The notes under the pieces: model-generated
Told to the model about the DNA's origin: nothing
What the model saw: only the letters and a program-made list of their open reading frames with translations
Databases searched by the model: none
In this document: positions 18,377-29,400 of the stretch, piece after piece
Layout: the number at the start of each line of letters is the position of its first letter
How positions within the stretch are numbered: position 1 is the first letter of the stretch
Made by a program: the position numbers and the translations under genes
Assembly (NCBI RefSeq): GCF_900156065.1
Contig: NZ_FTNF01000013.1
Coordinates: forward strand, 152,431 to 216,430
DNA from: Micromonospora avicenniae
GTDB taxonomy: Bacteria; Actinomycetota; Actinomycetes; Mycobacteriales; Micromonosporaceae
Reading direction: 5' to 3'
DNA: 64,000 nt

Positions 18377-18500
18377 TCAACCGCGGCCGGAACCCGTCCG
18401 GTCGGGCCAGGTCCGCCCGGCGTCCGCCAGCTTCTGATGGACCTTCGAGACGAACCCGTGACTCCGCAACGGCTCGCGCCGCATCCGGAGGCCGTGAGCG
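18377..18500 (-). pseudogene. Fragment of a family B gene
   Basis: On the minus strand this matches the last 40 or so codons of the family B gene at 17034, in the same order and ending at a similar position: LRMRREPLRSHGF, SKVHQKLADAGRTWPD, RTGSGRG against LRRLGF, EVHQKLAEARRTWPDR, TDSGRG. The 5' part of the gene is gone. It lies between family A copies 2 and 3, exactly where a second B gene would be in a duplicated A-B unit. I read it as the scar of a deletion. Confidence 0.65.
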
Positions 18501-18558
18501 CACCGCCGCGCCGCCGCGGGCACGAATGATGAGCGGTGGTCGGTCGGCCCCTGCTCCG

Positions 18559-19221
18559 CTAGGGAAGCGGAAGCAGTACCCGCTTGGCGAGGGTCTTTCG
18601 TTCCCAGGTAGCCGGCCGGTCCGGACCACCGGTCACCGTCCAGGCATAGACGTCCACCGCCGTGTCGATCTCCAGCAGGTAGTAGTTGTGCGTGAAGAAT
18701 GTCAAGGTCCACTCCCCGCCCGTGCCCTGTTCGAACGCCGGAGGTGCCACCGGCGGCGCGTCAGGCGCGACCATCACGCGGGCGAAATGGTCGGCCTCGC
18801 GCACCAGCCAACCCGCCGGAACGGTCTGCGTGGCAGAGAACGGGCGCACCACCGGACCGTCGATCTTCCAGCCCGAGTAGAGCTCGCCGAACAGCTCCGC
18901 GTACGCCAGCGGGCTCAACCCGTCCCCCACCCGGCGACCGAGCGCCGCCATCACCTCCGGGCGATTCAGGTGCAAGGGTTCACCCTCGAGAGGAAGAAGC
19001 AGTCCGTGGGTGACGAATATCGGTTGGCGAGCGGCCACGACCCGGACCGCGTCGGCCACCCATTTCTCCCCGGCCACAATCCAGTCGGCAGGACGCGCCC
19101 AGTACATGGCGGTCGAGGTGTCCAGGGTGACTGATTCGGAGTCGGTCCATATCTGGTCGACGGTGCTCGTACGCTCCAGCACGTAGCGTTGGATCGCCTC
19201 GGCGGTCCGCTCCGTATTCAC
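18559..19221 (-). CDS. Immunity-array family A, copy 3
   Basis: 220 residues, GTG start with GAGAGGTG upstream. Closest in layout to the other two copies (PADWIVAGEKW, THGLLLPLEGEPLHLN, GWLVREADHFARVMVAPDAP, TLTFFTHNYYLLEI). First of the array after the gene at 19326. Function unknown; immunity role inferred from the toxin context. Confidence 0.82.
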   Translation of the reverse strand: MNTERTAEAIQRYVLERTSTVDQIWTDSESVTLDTSTAMYWARPADWIVAGEKWVADAVRVVAARQPIFVTHGLLLPLEGEPLHLNRPEVMAALGRRVGDGLSPLAYAELFGELYSGWKIDGPVVRPFSATQTVPAGWLVREADHFARVMVAPDAPPVAPPAFEQGTGGEWTLTFFTHNYYLLEIDTAVDVYAWTVTGGPDRPATWERKTLAKRVLLPLP

Positions 19222-19325
19222 TCGGACACCTCTCCGTCATGGCCCAGCGGCGGCATATCATCCTGCCACAGTGGTCCGACCCGTCGGATACGTCGAGCAG
19301 CCGACCGGAACTGGACCGGGCGCGG

Positions 19326-20435
19326 TCAGCGGCCAGAGAGCGCGAGTCCGGCGCGGAAGACCGCCACCTGGCCCGCCGGCGTCGGCGGGCCACCTGCGGC
19401 CGGCGCTTCCGTCAGCTCCCGAGGAGGTGCCACGCCGTATTCGGCCAGGTAGTAGCCGAGCGCCTCCGGCCACACCCACCGGCCGTCGGTTCGGTACCCG
19501 CCCGGCACCACGACACCGCGCCCCGGCTCGACCAGGTCGGGCAGCCGCTCGGCCCGGCCGGGCACGGCCACGCCCGCCGCCAACCGCTCGGCCAACGTCC
19601 CACGCTCCCCTACCGGCAGACGGGGAGACCCGGACCGGACGAGATCGGCCAGCTGCTCCTCGCGCAACGCCACCCGGACCCGGTCGGCGTTCGGCGCCCA
19701 CAGCAGCGCCGCCCCGGCCAGCGCCGCCCGGTGGTAGGCGGTGAGTGGCTCACCGGCCCAGAACGCCTCCACCTGGGGCGCCTGTTCACCCTTCATGGTC
19801 AGCGCGTCCTGGGCCTCCTGCGTGACGTCCCAGGCCGGCACGCCGGGACCGAGTTCTACCAGGTAGACCCGGCGTGCCGGGTCGGACCCGCTCGCCCCGA
19901 GGCGCCACGTCCGCCAGATTCCCCGTACCCCTTCGGCGAGACTGAGATTGTCCATCGCACGGTCGTCGGCCTGGTCCGTCAGCTCAGGAGCGAGATCGGC
20001 GAGGTGTGCGAGGTCAGCCGGAAGTTCGGTGAGGTTGAACGGATCGCTGCCACCGGTCAGGTCGAGCCGGCCGGATACCCGCTCCGCTGCCTGTGCGGCC
20101 ACCGCCGGCGGCACCGGAAGGAAACGGAACGGCCCTGCGGGTGGCGGTTGCGCGGCCACCGGCACCTCGTCGTAAAGCTGCGGCTCGCCTCCTGGGACGT
20201 CCAGGACGATCAGGATGCGCGCGAGCAGCTCCTTGTCCGCGGGAGTGATCGGCACGGCGTGCTGCACGGTGGCGACCGACACCGCGTCCGGCAGGTAACG
20301 AAGATCGCCGTGTCCGAGCAGCTCACGGAGCGCGGTCAGCACCTCGTTGGGGACTCGGCCCGCCAGACGCAGCAGCATCCGGTGCACCTCGGCGAGGAGC
20401 CGCTCCCCTTCGTCCCAGCCGGGATCGTCAGTCAC
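19326..20435 (-). CDS. Probable immunity protein for the ADP-ribosylating toxin
   Basis: 369 residues. Its ATG overlaps the stop of the giant toxin gene (ATGA at 20435-20432), a typical toxin-immunity coupling. It has no signal peptide or membrane segment and is acidic, with helical and beta segments (PNEVLTALRELLGHGDLRYL, LVELGPGVPAW, TAYHRAALAGAALLW). I recognise no family. The direct coupling to the gene whose last domain is an ADP-ribosyltransferase is the reason to call it the cognate immunity protein; this is inference. Confidence 0.7.
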   Translation of the reverse strand: MTDDPGWDEGERLLAEVHRMLLRLAGRVPNEVLTALRELLGHGDLRYLPDAVSVATVQHAVPITPADKELLARILIVLDVPGGEPQLYDEVPVAAQPPPAGPFRFLPVPPAVAAQAAERVSGRLDLTGGSDPFNLTELPADLAHLADLAPELTDQADDRAMDNLSLAEGVRGIWRTWRLGASGSDPARRVYLVELGPGVPAWDVTQEAQDALTMKGEQAPQVEAFWAGEPLTAYHRAALAGAALLWAPNADRVRVALREEQLADLVRSGSPRLPVGERGTLAERLAAGVAVPGRAERLPDLVEPGRGVVVPGGYRTDGRWVWPEALGYYLAEYGVAPPRELTEAPAAGGPPTPAGQVAVFRAGLALSGR

Positions 20436-23400
20436 GATCGGTGCGCCTCTTCCATGATGATGATTTCGCAGTCGTCGCGGAACTCCGCGGGCAACTGGTT
20501 CCGCACCGCCTCCACCAGTTGGTCGTCGACAATCCGCACGGTCCGTGATCGAGGCGGGAAGACCGCTTCCTCGTCCGTGGCGAAGGACGAGAACACCGAG
20601 ATGTCCCGGGCCTGCTGCCCGGTCAACCGGTAGACCACCAGCACCTTACCGCCGGAGGCGGGGTTCTCCGACATGAACCGGACCGCCACGTCCAGCCGGC
20701 GGCTCACACTGAGGAACTCCCTCGCCGTGCCGTGCGGAAGCCACGAGTTCCCGTAGATCGGCGAGTACACCGGCGTCGTCCAGTCGCCCCGGTAGGCGAT
20801 GACCGGCCGATCCGGGCTGCCCACGGCAGGAAGTTGCATCATCGCATCGTGGACCATGTCCGCGTGCCACTGCATCTCGTCGAGGAGCCCCGGCGAGACC
20901 GACCGCAGTTGGCTCTTGAGCTGCTTCCAGGCCGCGTCCATCGCCCTGTTCGCACGCCGCACCTCGCTGTCGGCGCGGCGTGCTTCGAGTTCGTTCCCCG
21001 CCGTACGGTGCGTCTCGGCGCGCTGCTCGGCGTCGAGGGCCCGCCGCCGCGCCTCCACCCAGTGCTCGGCCGATCCACGCAGGGGTGACCTGGACGTCAG
21101 GTGTCCCTCGCCGTCGTGCACCACCGGACGCAGCTTCAACGGCAGCGGCAGCGCCTTCGTCCCGGCGGCAATGTTGTCGAGGTAGTTCTTCACCAGCTGA
21201 CGGACCTTGTGCTCGAAGAGCCCCTTGGCCGGCGCCTCTCCGAGTGCCCCGGTGAACAGGTGCGACCGAATAACGTTGTTGATCAGGTAATGGCTGTGTC
21301 GGGTGTAGACGGTCAACGCCATCACGTGCGGCTTCGACAGTCGCTGGCCCAGCTCCCGCACGGCGGCCGAGTCGGTCGGGTCGATGCCGTTGCGCCGCAG
21401 CCAGTCGGCCAGGTCCGCGTCCCGGACCTGCCCGCGCTCCAGCTGGGGCCACAGCCGGTCGGCGATCTGCGGCACCTTGTGCTGCGTCTCGGAGAAGCCG
21501 CGTGGGTCGACGGCGTGTTCCAGGTAGCGGGCCTCGTGCGGAAGGAGCCCGTCGACGCCGACCTCCCGTCGCAGCGTCGGCAGATCGATGTCGGGAAGGG
21601 CGCGGTAGAGATCCACCGCGGTGAACCGGGTGCCGGGCGGACGCACGTCGACCCGCGCGACGCCGGCGATCTCCGATCCGCGCAGGATCTCGAAGAGGCT
21701 GTGGTCGCGGGCGGGGAGCATCCAGCCCATCAGCCCGCTGAGGAACCGCTCGAGCTGCGGGCCGTCGAGACCGATGAACCGGGCGGCGGTCAGCATCCGG
21801 GCCGTGGTGCCGGAGACACCGTCGATGACGGGGAATCCGTCCCGGCCGACCCACCGGGCCCACGGGCCGTGGTCGGTGTCGTGCGCGACGACGCCCTCCC
21901 GCCACGGCAGCTTGTCGTGTTCGCCCAGCGACTCCCCGGTCTTCTGCCGCTGCACCTGGTCAACGTAGGCCCGCTCCAGTTGTCCGAGTGGGGTGCCCAG
22001 CCGGGCGTAGTGATCGGGCGTCGTGGCGAGTTCCTGCTGCACGTCGGGGTGGCGATCGTCACGGGCATGCTGGCTCACGGTCATTTCGACCAGGTCGCGG
22101 ATGCCGTGTTCGGAGTTGCGCGCCACGTTGCCGGTCGCGAAGAAGTCGCGACCGAATCTGAGCTTCTCCTGCAGGACCTCCGGCATCACCCGGTTCAGGT
22201 TGCCGTCGAGCAGCTCGCCCATCCGGCGCACGGCCGGCACGTCGACGCCCGCCGCCCGAGCCTGCTCCCAGCGGTCCCCGTCCAGCACCGCCCGCAAGGC
22301 GTGCGAGAGCGTGTGCGGGTTCTTCCAGTTGGTGTACGCGGCGTTGTAGAAGGCGGTCATCGTCTCGCGCAGGTTGCCCTCGGCGATCAGCCGGTCGAAG
22401 CCGACCCCGCTGCCGACCTGGCCGGCACTGTCCTTGGCGTCGTCCCGGAAGAAGGCGCTCTCGACCCGGGCCTTCACCTGGGCCGGGGTTTCACCCGGTC
22501 GCGGCTCGGTGAGGTCCACCACAATGTCCCGCATCCGGGTCAGCGCCGTACGGACGGTGTCCAGCACCTCCGGGTCGCGGAAGTAGTACGCCCCGAGGCG
22601 CTGCTCGAACCGCGTCGCCTCGTCGGCCCAGCGCGGATCGTTCAGGAACCGCTCGAAGTCGAACGGCACCCGGGTGGTTCGTGCCGGGTAGGTCGCGGCG
22701 GCCGCCTCGGCCCGCTCCGGCACCGCCAGCTCGGCGGAGTCGGACCGATCCGGCATCCCCAGCTCGGCGGAGTCGGACCGGTCCGGCATTGGATCGGCCT
22801 CGACGCGATCCGATACCGAACCCTCGCCGTCGCGATCCGAAACCGGACCCTCGCCGTCGCGACCCGGTACCGGACCCTCGCCGTCACGAGCCGGTACCGG
22901 GACCGCCTCGCCGTCGGTCGCGCGCGCCGGGCCAACATCCATGGGCGGACGGGTGGACTCGGCGGGGGGCCTGTCCCGGCCGAGCAGAGCGTCCCGGCCG
23001 GTGTCGCTGATCCGCCCGTCGAGCATCCGCAGCCGGGCTGGGGCACCGGGATCGTCCGGGTGCAGGCCGAGGTGGTCGCGGAGGGCACGCAGCTCGGACC
23101 GGGCGTGTGCGGCCTGCGCCGGATCGCGCAGCAGGTCCGCGAGCACCTCCGCCTCGGCCAGCCGCCCGTGGTCGTGGGGGCTGAGCATGGCGCCGTCGGC
23201 CATCGCGCCGGGCACGAGGGCGTCCGGTGTGAAGGGATCCAGCCCACCATCCGCCCGCTCACGGATCGCGGTCAGCTCGGCTGCCTCGTGGGCGATGGCG
23301 CGGGCGACGTTGACGTCGCTGGCGCGGTCCGACAACTCGACGCGCCATCCACCGTCCTGGGGCGGCACGGTGCCGTGCGGCAGGTCGCGCCCCTGCGCGT

Positions 23401-26400
23401 CGATGGGCACCGACCGGGCCACCGCGCCGTCCGGCAGCGCATCCGCCGGGACGGTGGTCAACTCCAGCCGTACGCCCTTGAGCGGGCTGTGATCCGGCAA
23501 CGTCTCCACGACCTGGCGCAGGGCGTCGTCGCCGAGCTGCCGCACCACGTCCGGCTCGGGGACGTCCCGGCCGTACCCGTGGAACTCGCCCTCGGGCACC
23601 CGGGCAGCGGTGACCGGCGGATGTCCGTCGCCGCTTAGCAGGCTGTGGATCGACGACGGGTCGGGCACCCGGGGCATGCCCTGGCTGTGCGCCGAGCGGG
23701 GATACAGCGGGCCCGTGTCGCTGATCTCCTTGACGCCCTTCCAGTCCGCGCCGAGCAGCGCGCGCTTGCCGACCCACGACGCTTCCCGGCCATGGTGGTG
23801 ATCGCCCCAGCCGGCCTGACTGATCTCGAACGGCGTCGGGTAGCGGGCGCTGCCGAACGAGCTGGTACGGGCCCGTTCGAGGATCTGCTCGGCCGCCTCC
23901 CGCTGCCGTTGCACCTCCCGGGCCACCTGCTCCGGATCGGTGGTGCCGTAACGCTTGCGCAGCCCGTCGGCGTCCACGTCGGGGTCGTCCGCGGCCAGCC
24001 GCCGGGCCATGTCGACGTCGGCGTCCAACCCACGCAGCTCGACCCGGAGCCGGTTCAGCACCGCATCGGCCCGGTGCTCCGTGTTGGCCGCCCAGTCGTA
24101 GCCGTCGCGTGCCCACGCGTACCCGCCGACGGTCGACGCGGCATGCACCTCGATCCGCTCGACACCGGAGTAGCGGTACCAGTCGATGAGGCTGTCGTTG
24201 AACTCCCGGGCGAAGCCGTTGCCCTGGACGCGATCTTCGAGCTTCAGCGAGACGTGCTCCACGAAGAGGCTGCCGTTGTGGTCGCGCTGGAAGGAGCGCA
24301 CCACCCGGCCGGCGTTCACACCGTTCGCGTCCTGCACGTCCGCCCGGACCACCACCTCGTTGCGGTACACGCTGACGCTGTACTGGTCCTCCAGGTCCAC
24401 CCGGATCCGCAGCCCCGCGAATTCGCGCCCGTCGAGCTGGTCGGCGAATTCCCGCCGTACCGAGTCGCCCCAGGCGGTCGCCTCCTCCTCTGAGCTGGGG
24501 ATCAGCTCGTCGAGCGAAGGCCGCCGGTCTTCCTGCCGCCACGGCGGGTCGGACCAGATCTCGTCGTGCCGGGAGTGGTCCCGACCGTCCGAGGCGGGCG
24601 CATCGGCGGCCGTGGGACCGTCCGCCTCCGGCACCCGCTCCAACTGATGCACCGGGTAGCCACGCTGGGCCAGATCGGCGTCGATCCGCTGGATGTCCGC
24701 GCGCACCTGGGCCTGGTGCACCGGGTCCGTCGACGCGCGCAGTTCCTCCAAGGCGAAGCGGCGTTCGGAGAGCGCCAGGTTCGTCCGGCCGTCGGTGGAG
24801 ATCGGCTCGGTGGCCGTACGTTCCGGCCCGTCCGTCCACCCCGGACGGTCGGCGGCGGTCTCCGGCGCCGACCAGGCCGGGGTCGCCGGTTCCGGCGCCC
24901 GCTCGGGGGCACCCCAGGCGGGACCGTCGGTGGGGCGCGCCTGCCCGGTGTACGGGTCGACGCCCGGCCGCCCCGCGGTTCCGGTATGCCCCGGGTCGGT
25001 CTCCGGCGGCCAACCTCGGCCCGGGTACGGATCGTGGGCCGGCGGGAAGGTCTCACCGGGCCGCCAACTCGGGGTCGCCTCACCCGGACGCTGACCCCAC
25101 TGCTGCGGCTCCGCCGGACGCTGGCCCCACTGCTGGGGTTCGTTCGGACGCTGGCCCCACTGCTGCGGCTCCGCCTGATGCTGTCCCCACTGCTGAGGCG
25201 CCGCCGGACGCTGGCCCCATGGGCCCGTGTCGCCGTGAATCGGCTCGCCGGGCCGCTGGCCCCACGACCCGAAGGTCGGCTCCGCCGGGCGCTGGCCACC
25301 CCACTGTCCGAGGCCACCCTGACTCGGTTCACCCGGTCGCGGAGCCCACGGCTGAGTCGTCGGCCCCGGTTCGGGCGCGCGTGATACCGGGTCGGCACCA
25401 CCGAAGAGACCGGTGATCCGGCGCAACGCCCGGGACAGCACGTTGGGCCGCCGCTCCGGCTCCGGGCGGGCCAACTGCCCCTCGTGGTGCGCGCCCGATC
25501 CTTGCGCTGGTGGAGAGGTGTGCCACGGAGGTGTGGCGCCGATAGGCGGGCCATCCGCCCGCCACGGTGGGGCCGTATAGGGCGACTGTTGCTCGGGCGA
25601 CCAGTGCGGCTCACCGTCCCGGCCGGGTCCCCACTCGGCCAGCGGTAGCGAGTCGGTGCCGTTACGGGGTACGGAGGTGTCCGGCGTGGCGGCGCTCTGG
25701 TCCGCAAGCGGAGACACTGCCCGGGCTGCCTGGTCCCGTCCGACCGCGTCGAGGTTGATGCCGTGCTGTTCGGCGACCTCCCGGGTCATCGGACCGTAGA
25801 AGGTGCCCTGCCGGCGACCGTCGGCGATGGGGAAGTTTGCCTCGTCAATGGAGAGGCGGGCACGCTCAAGAATGCTCTCCGGGGTGAGCGCCATGAGCCG
25901 GTCGAGCAGGTGGTCCGGAATGTGCGCTCGGTCGGGGGTGCGGACGTACTGCTTGACTATGTGGTCCCGCATTTGTTGCGGAGTCCAGTCCGCCATCTCC
26001 TGATAGCTGTCGCTGCGCGGTAGGCGCGGGTCACCCGCGTGGTCGAGAGCCCGGAATCCGGCCAGTCCACGCAGGAACTGCTGCTGGACGGCAAACGCCT
26101 GAAACTCGCCTTCGAAGCGGAGCGGCGTGAGGACCTCGCCGACGACGTCCATCCTCGGCGGGCCTTCGGGCGCCGGCTGCATGACATGTCGCGCTACCAC
26201 GTCCGGGTTTGGCTGGAGACGATGCATGCTCTCGTGCACCACTGTCGCGGCGACCGCGCTGATCGGTCGGTCCAACCCGCCTGCGTCCCGCGGGTCGACG
26301 TAGAGGATTTCGGTCACCGTATCGAAGCCACCACGCGCCGGTCCCTGGATCCACTCCTCCAGGTTCGGGTCGCGTAGTTGCTCTGGGATCAGCGCCTCGA

Positions 26401-29400
26401 CGCTCTCCATGTCCTTCGGGATCACCCGCTCGAACGTACGGGCCGCGTGGCCCTCGAACGCCGGGCCGAGCACGTCACCGATCTTGGCGATCGCGATCGC
26501 CTGGTCCAGCACGTGGAACCGGTGGGTCTGCGGGTCGACGCTCACCACCCGGGTGGCCATCTCCACCGAGTTCAACGGGTCGACGCCGTCGAGGTCCCGC
26601 CAACCCGGGTCGGCGTAGTCGCCGCCGCGCTCGAAGTCACGCCAGTCGCGGTACTGGTCGGCGTAATCGTTGACGGCTCGGCTCAGGTCGCGGACACCCT
26701 GCACCACGTCACCGAGGCGGCCGCTCTCACGGGCCGCGTCGGCGGCCGTCTGCAACCGGTCGGCGATACCGCCGATGGCGTCCAGGTCGGCGATCCGGGC
26801 CGCCACCGCCGTCTCCGGGTACCGGGCGAGCAGGTTCTCCTTGGCCCGCTGCACCAGCTCGTGGACCTGTTCGGGCAGCTCGGCACCAGTCCTCGTACGG
26901 TGCGGCGGGAAGTTCTTGCTGGGCGCCAGCTCCTGGACGATCGGCGAGTCACCCGGACGCACCGCCTGCTCCGGATGTACGGCGCCCTCCGGCGTCGCGC
27001 TGGGGTCGGCCGGTACGTGGGACTCGACGACCGCAGCGGTCTCCTCGTGCAGCCGGGTCACCGCAGCGTCGATCTCGGCCTGCGAACGCGGCACGTACGA
27101 GCCGTCCTCCTGCCGTACGGCGAGGTGGTCGCGGGCCCACCCGCGTACCTGCTCCGGGGTGCCGGCGTCGGCCAGCAGGCCACGGACGGTGTCCGGGGTG
27201 AGTGGCCGGGGTGGCGCGGGATCCGACGGGGTGGCGTCGCGGAGAGTGACCCGGTCGAGCACCGGCGGGTCCGGGTGCAGCGACCGTTCCAGCTCGACAA
27301 GCGAGGGCTCGTCCACCCGGCGCGGGGGCTCCTCCGGGCGCGGCGTCGCCGCGGTATCCCGCGGGCTTTCCGGCATCCCGTCGGCCCGCGCGTCGTGCTC
27401 GGGCCGGACCGGCGCCGGATCGTTCGCGTCCGGCCCAGGCCTCGGCTCCGTCGGGTTGCCGTCGCGGTCCGCGCGCGGCCCGGCGGCATCATCCCGCTCC
27501 GCGCGCGGCCCGGTAGCGTCTTCCCGCTCCGAACGCGGCCCGGCGGCGTCATCCCGGTCCGTACGCGGCCCGGCGGCATCGTCCCGAGGCCGCTCGGTCC
27601 GGGTCGTACCGTCGTTCCGCGACGTGTCGGTCCGGGTGGAGTCGGTCCGGGACGGGTCGCTGGGCGTCCGGTCGGTACGCGGTCCACCGTCGGTGGGCAT
27701 CCGATCGCTACGCGGCCCGATCTCGGTGCGTGAGGTGTCGGTCCGGGTCGTGCCGTCGCCGCGTGGCGACGGGGGCTCGACCGGCCGGTCGAGCACCTGG
27801 TGCAGCTCCCTGTGCAGGGTGCTCCAGGCGTCGCCGAGTTGCCGGTCGACGAAGGCCGCCCGGGTGTTCGGGTCGGTCGGCAGATGGTCGGGCAGCACCA
27901 CACCGGCCGGTTCGCGCTGCACCCACTGCCCGTGCTCGACCTCCAGCCCCGGTCGCAGCACCACCGGCTGCCCCGGCGGCAGGGACGAGTTGACCTGCAA
28001 CGCGACCCGTACGGTGACGCCGTCCGGGTATTCCACGGTCAGCAGCCGCGTCGACTCGTCCCAGCTCGCCCGGTGCGGCTGGTCCACCGGGCCGGGATCG
28101 CGGCCCGCGAGCAGGTCGCCGATGTGCCCGTCGAAGGTCGACCGGACGGCTTCCGGCATCGGCACCGATGGCCCGACCGGACGGGGCTCGACCGGCACCA
28201 GCTCGAACGGAACCCGCCCGTCCGCCGACGCTACGCCGCGTAGCTGCCCTTCTGAGGCCAGCGGGCCTCGCTGCGGTGGAACCGCGTGATCTTCACGTAG
28301 ACCGCCGCGTAGTCCGAGTCCTTCAGCTCGTCCGTCGGATTCCCCTCGCCCGTGGCCTTCTGGATGACCAGTCGACGATCCATCGTCGGGTACCCGAAGG
28401 TGTATTCCACCGTCTGGCTGTCTTCCCGGATCAGTTCGAAGTCCAGCAGTGCCGCCATCTGCACTCCTTGAACTCGACGGTGTCTCCGGGGTTACGCCGC
28501 GTAGCTCCCCCCGGCCGGCCAGGTCGCCGCCTCGGCCTGCATCCGCAGGATCTTGCCGTACGCCTTCCGGTACTGCATGTCCTCCGCCCCGTCCAGCGGC
28601 ATCCCCTGCCGGGAGTCCTTCTGGATGACCAGTCGCCGATCCTTCTCCGGGAAGCCGAAGCTGTATTCGACCTCCCGACTGTCCTGTCGAATCAGTTCGA
28701 AGTCCACCAGAATCGCCATCGCCGGTTCTCCTCGGATACGCGCTGTCCAGGTCCTCGCCGGTACGGCCGGGCGCGACCCGCTCCCAATTGAACAGGCTCT
28801 GGGCGTGTGCGTGCGCCTCCGGGTACGTGGCGTCGGGGTGGACCCGCATGTAGCCCGACTCGGCCAGCTCGTGTTCCAGCAGCACCAGGTCGGGCTCGAG
28901 GTGCCGACCCTCCCGCAGGCGGATCCAGGCCTCGGCGATGTCCTCGTCGGCGTCGAACCGCCGCCGCTCCCAACCGTCGGGGTAGTCGCGCAGCGTGTGC
29001 TCGTCGAACATGAGGTGCTGCTTGACCCGGGCGATCTCGGCGTGGCTGAAGCCGATGGTGCCGTTGGGTCGCTCCACGTCGGCGAGGTGCGTCGCGATCT
29101 CCGGCACGTCCCCCGGGTCGGCCCGGAACCGGTCGTACGCCTTGGCGGCCCACTCCTGGGCCCGCAGTTCGTCTCTTGGTCGGATGGACGCGCCGGTCTG
29201 CGCCTCTGCGGCCGTCGGGTCAGTGTGCTGCTCGTCGGCGCGTACCGGCGCGGGTGGATCCTGGTGGCGGTTCGGCGGCGAGCCGTGCTCGTCCCGCACC
29301 GCTGGGCCCCCGTTGCGGTCGCCCGCACCGGTGGGCCGGTCCTGGACCGGATCGGTCGGGCCGCGCTGACCGTCCCGGATCGTGGTCGTGTCCGGCCGGC

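Noticed and set aside
21101..23638. Long open frame of 845 codons on the plus strand opposite the toxin gene
   Set aside because: Arg/Val/Gly/His-rich product without domains, antisense to a gene with clear motifs. Such mirror frames are expected at this GC content.
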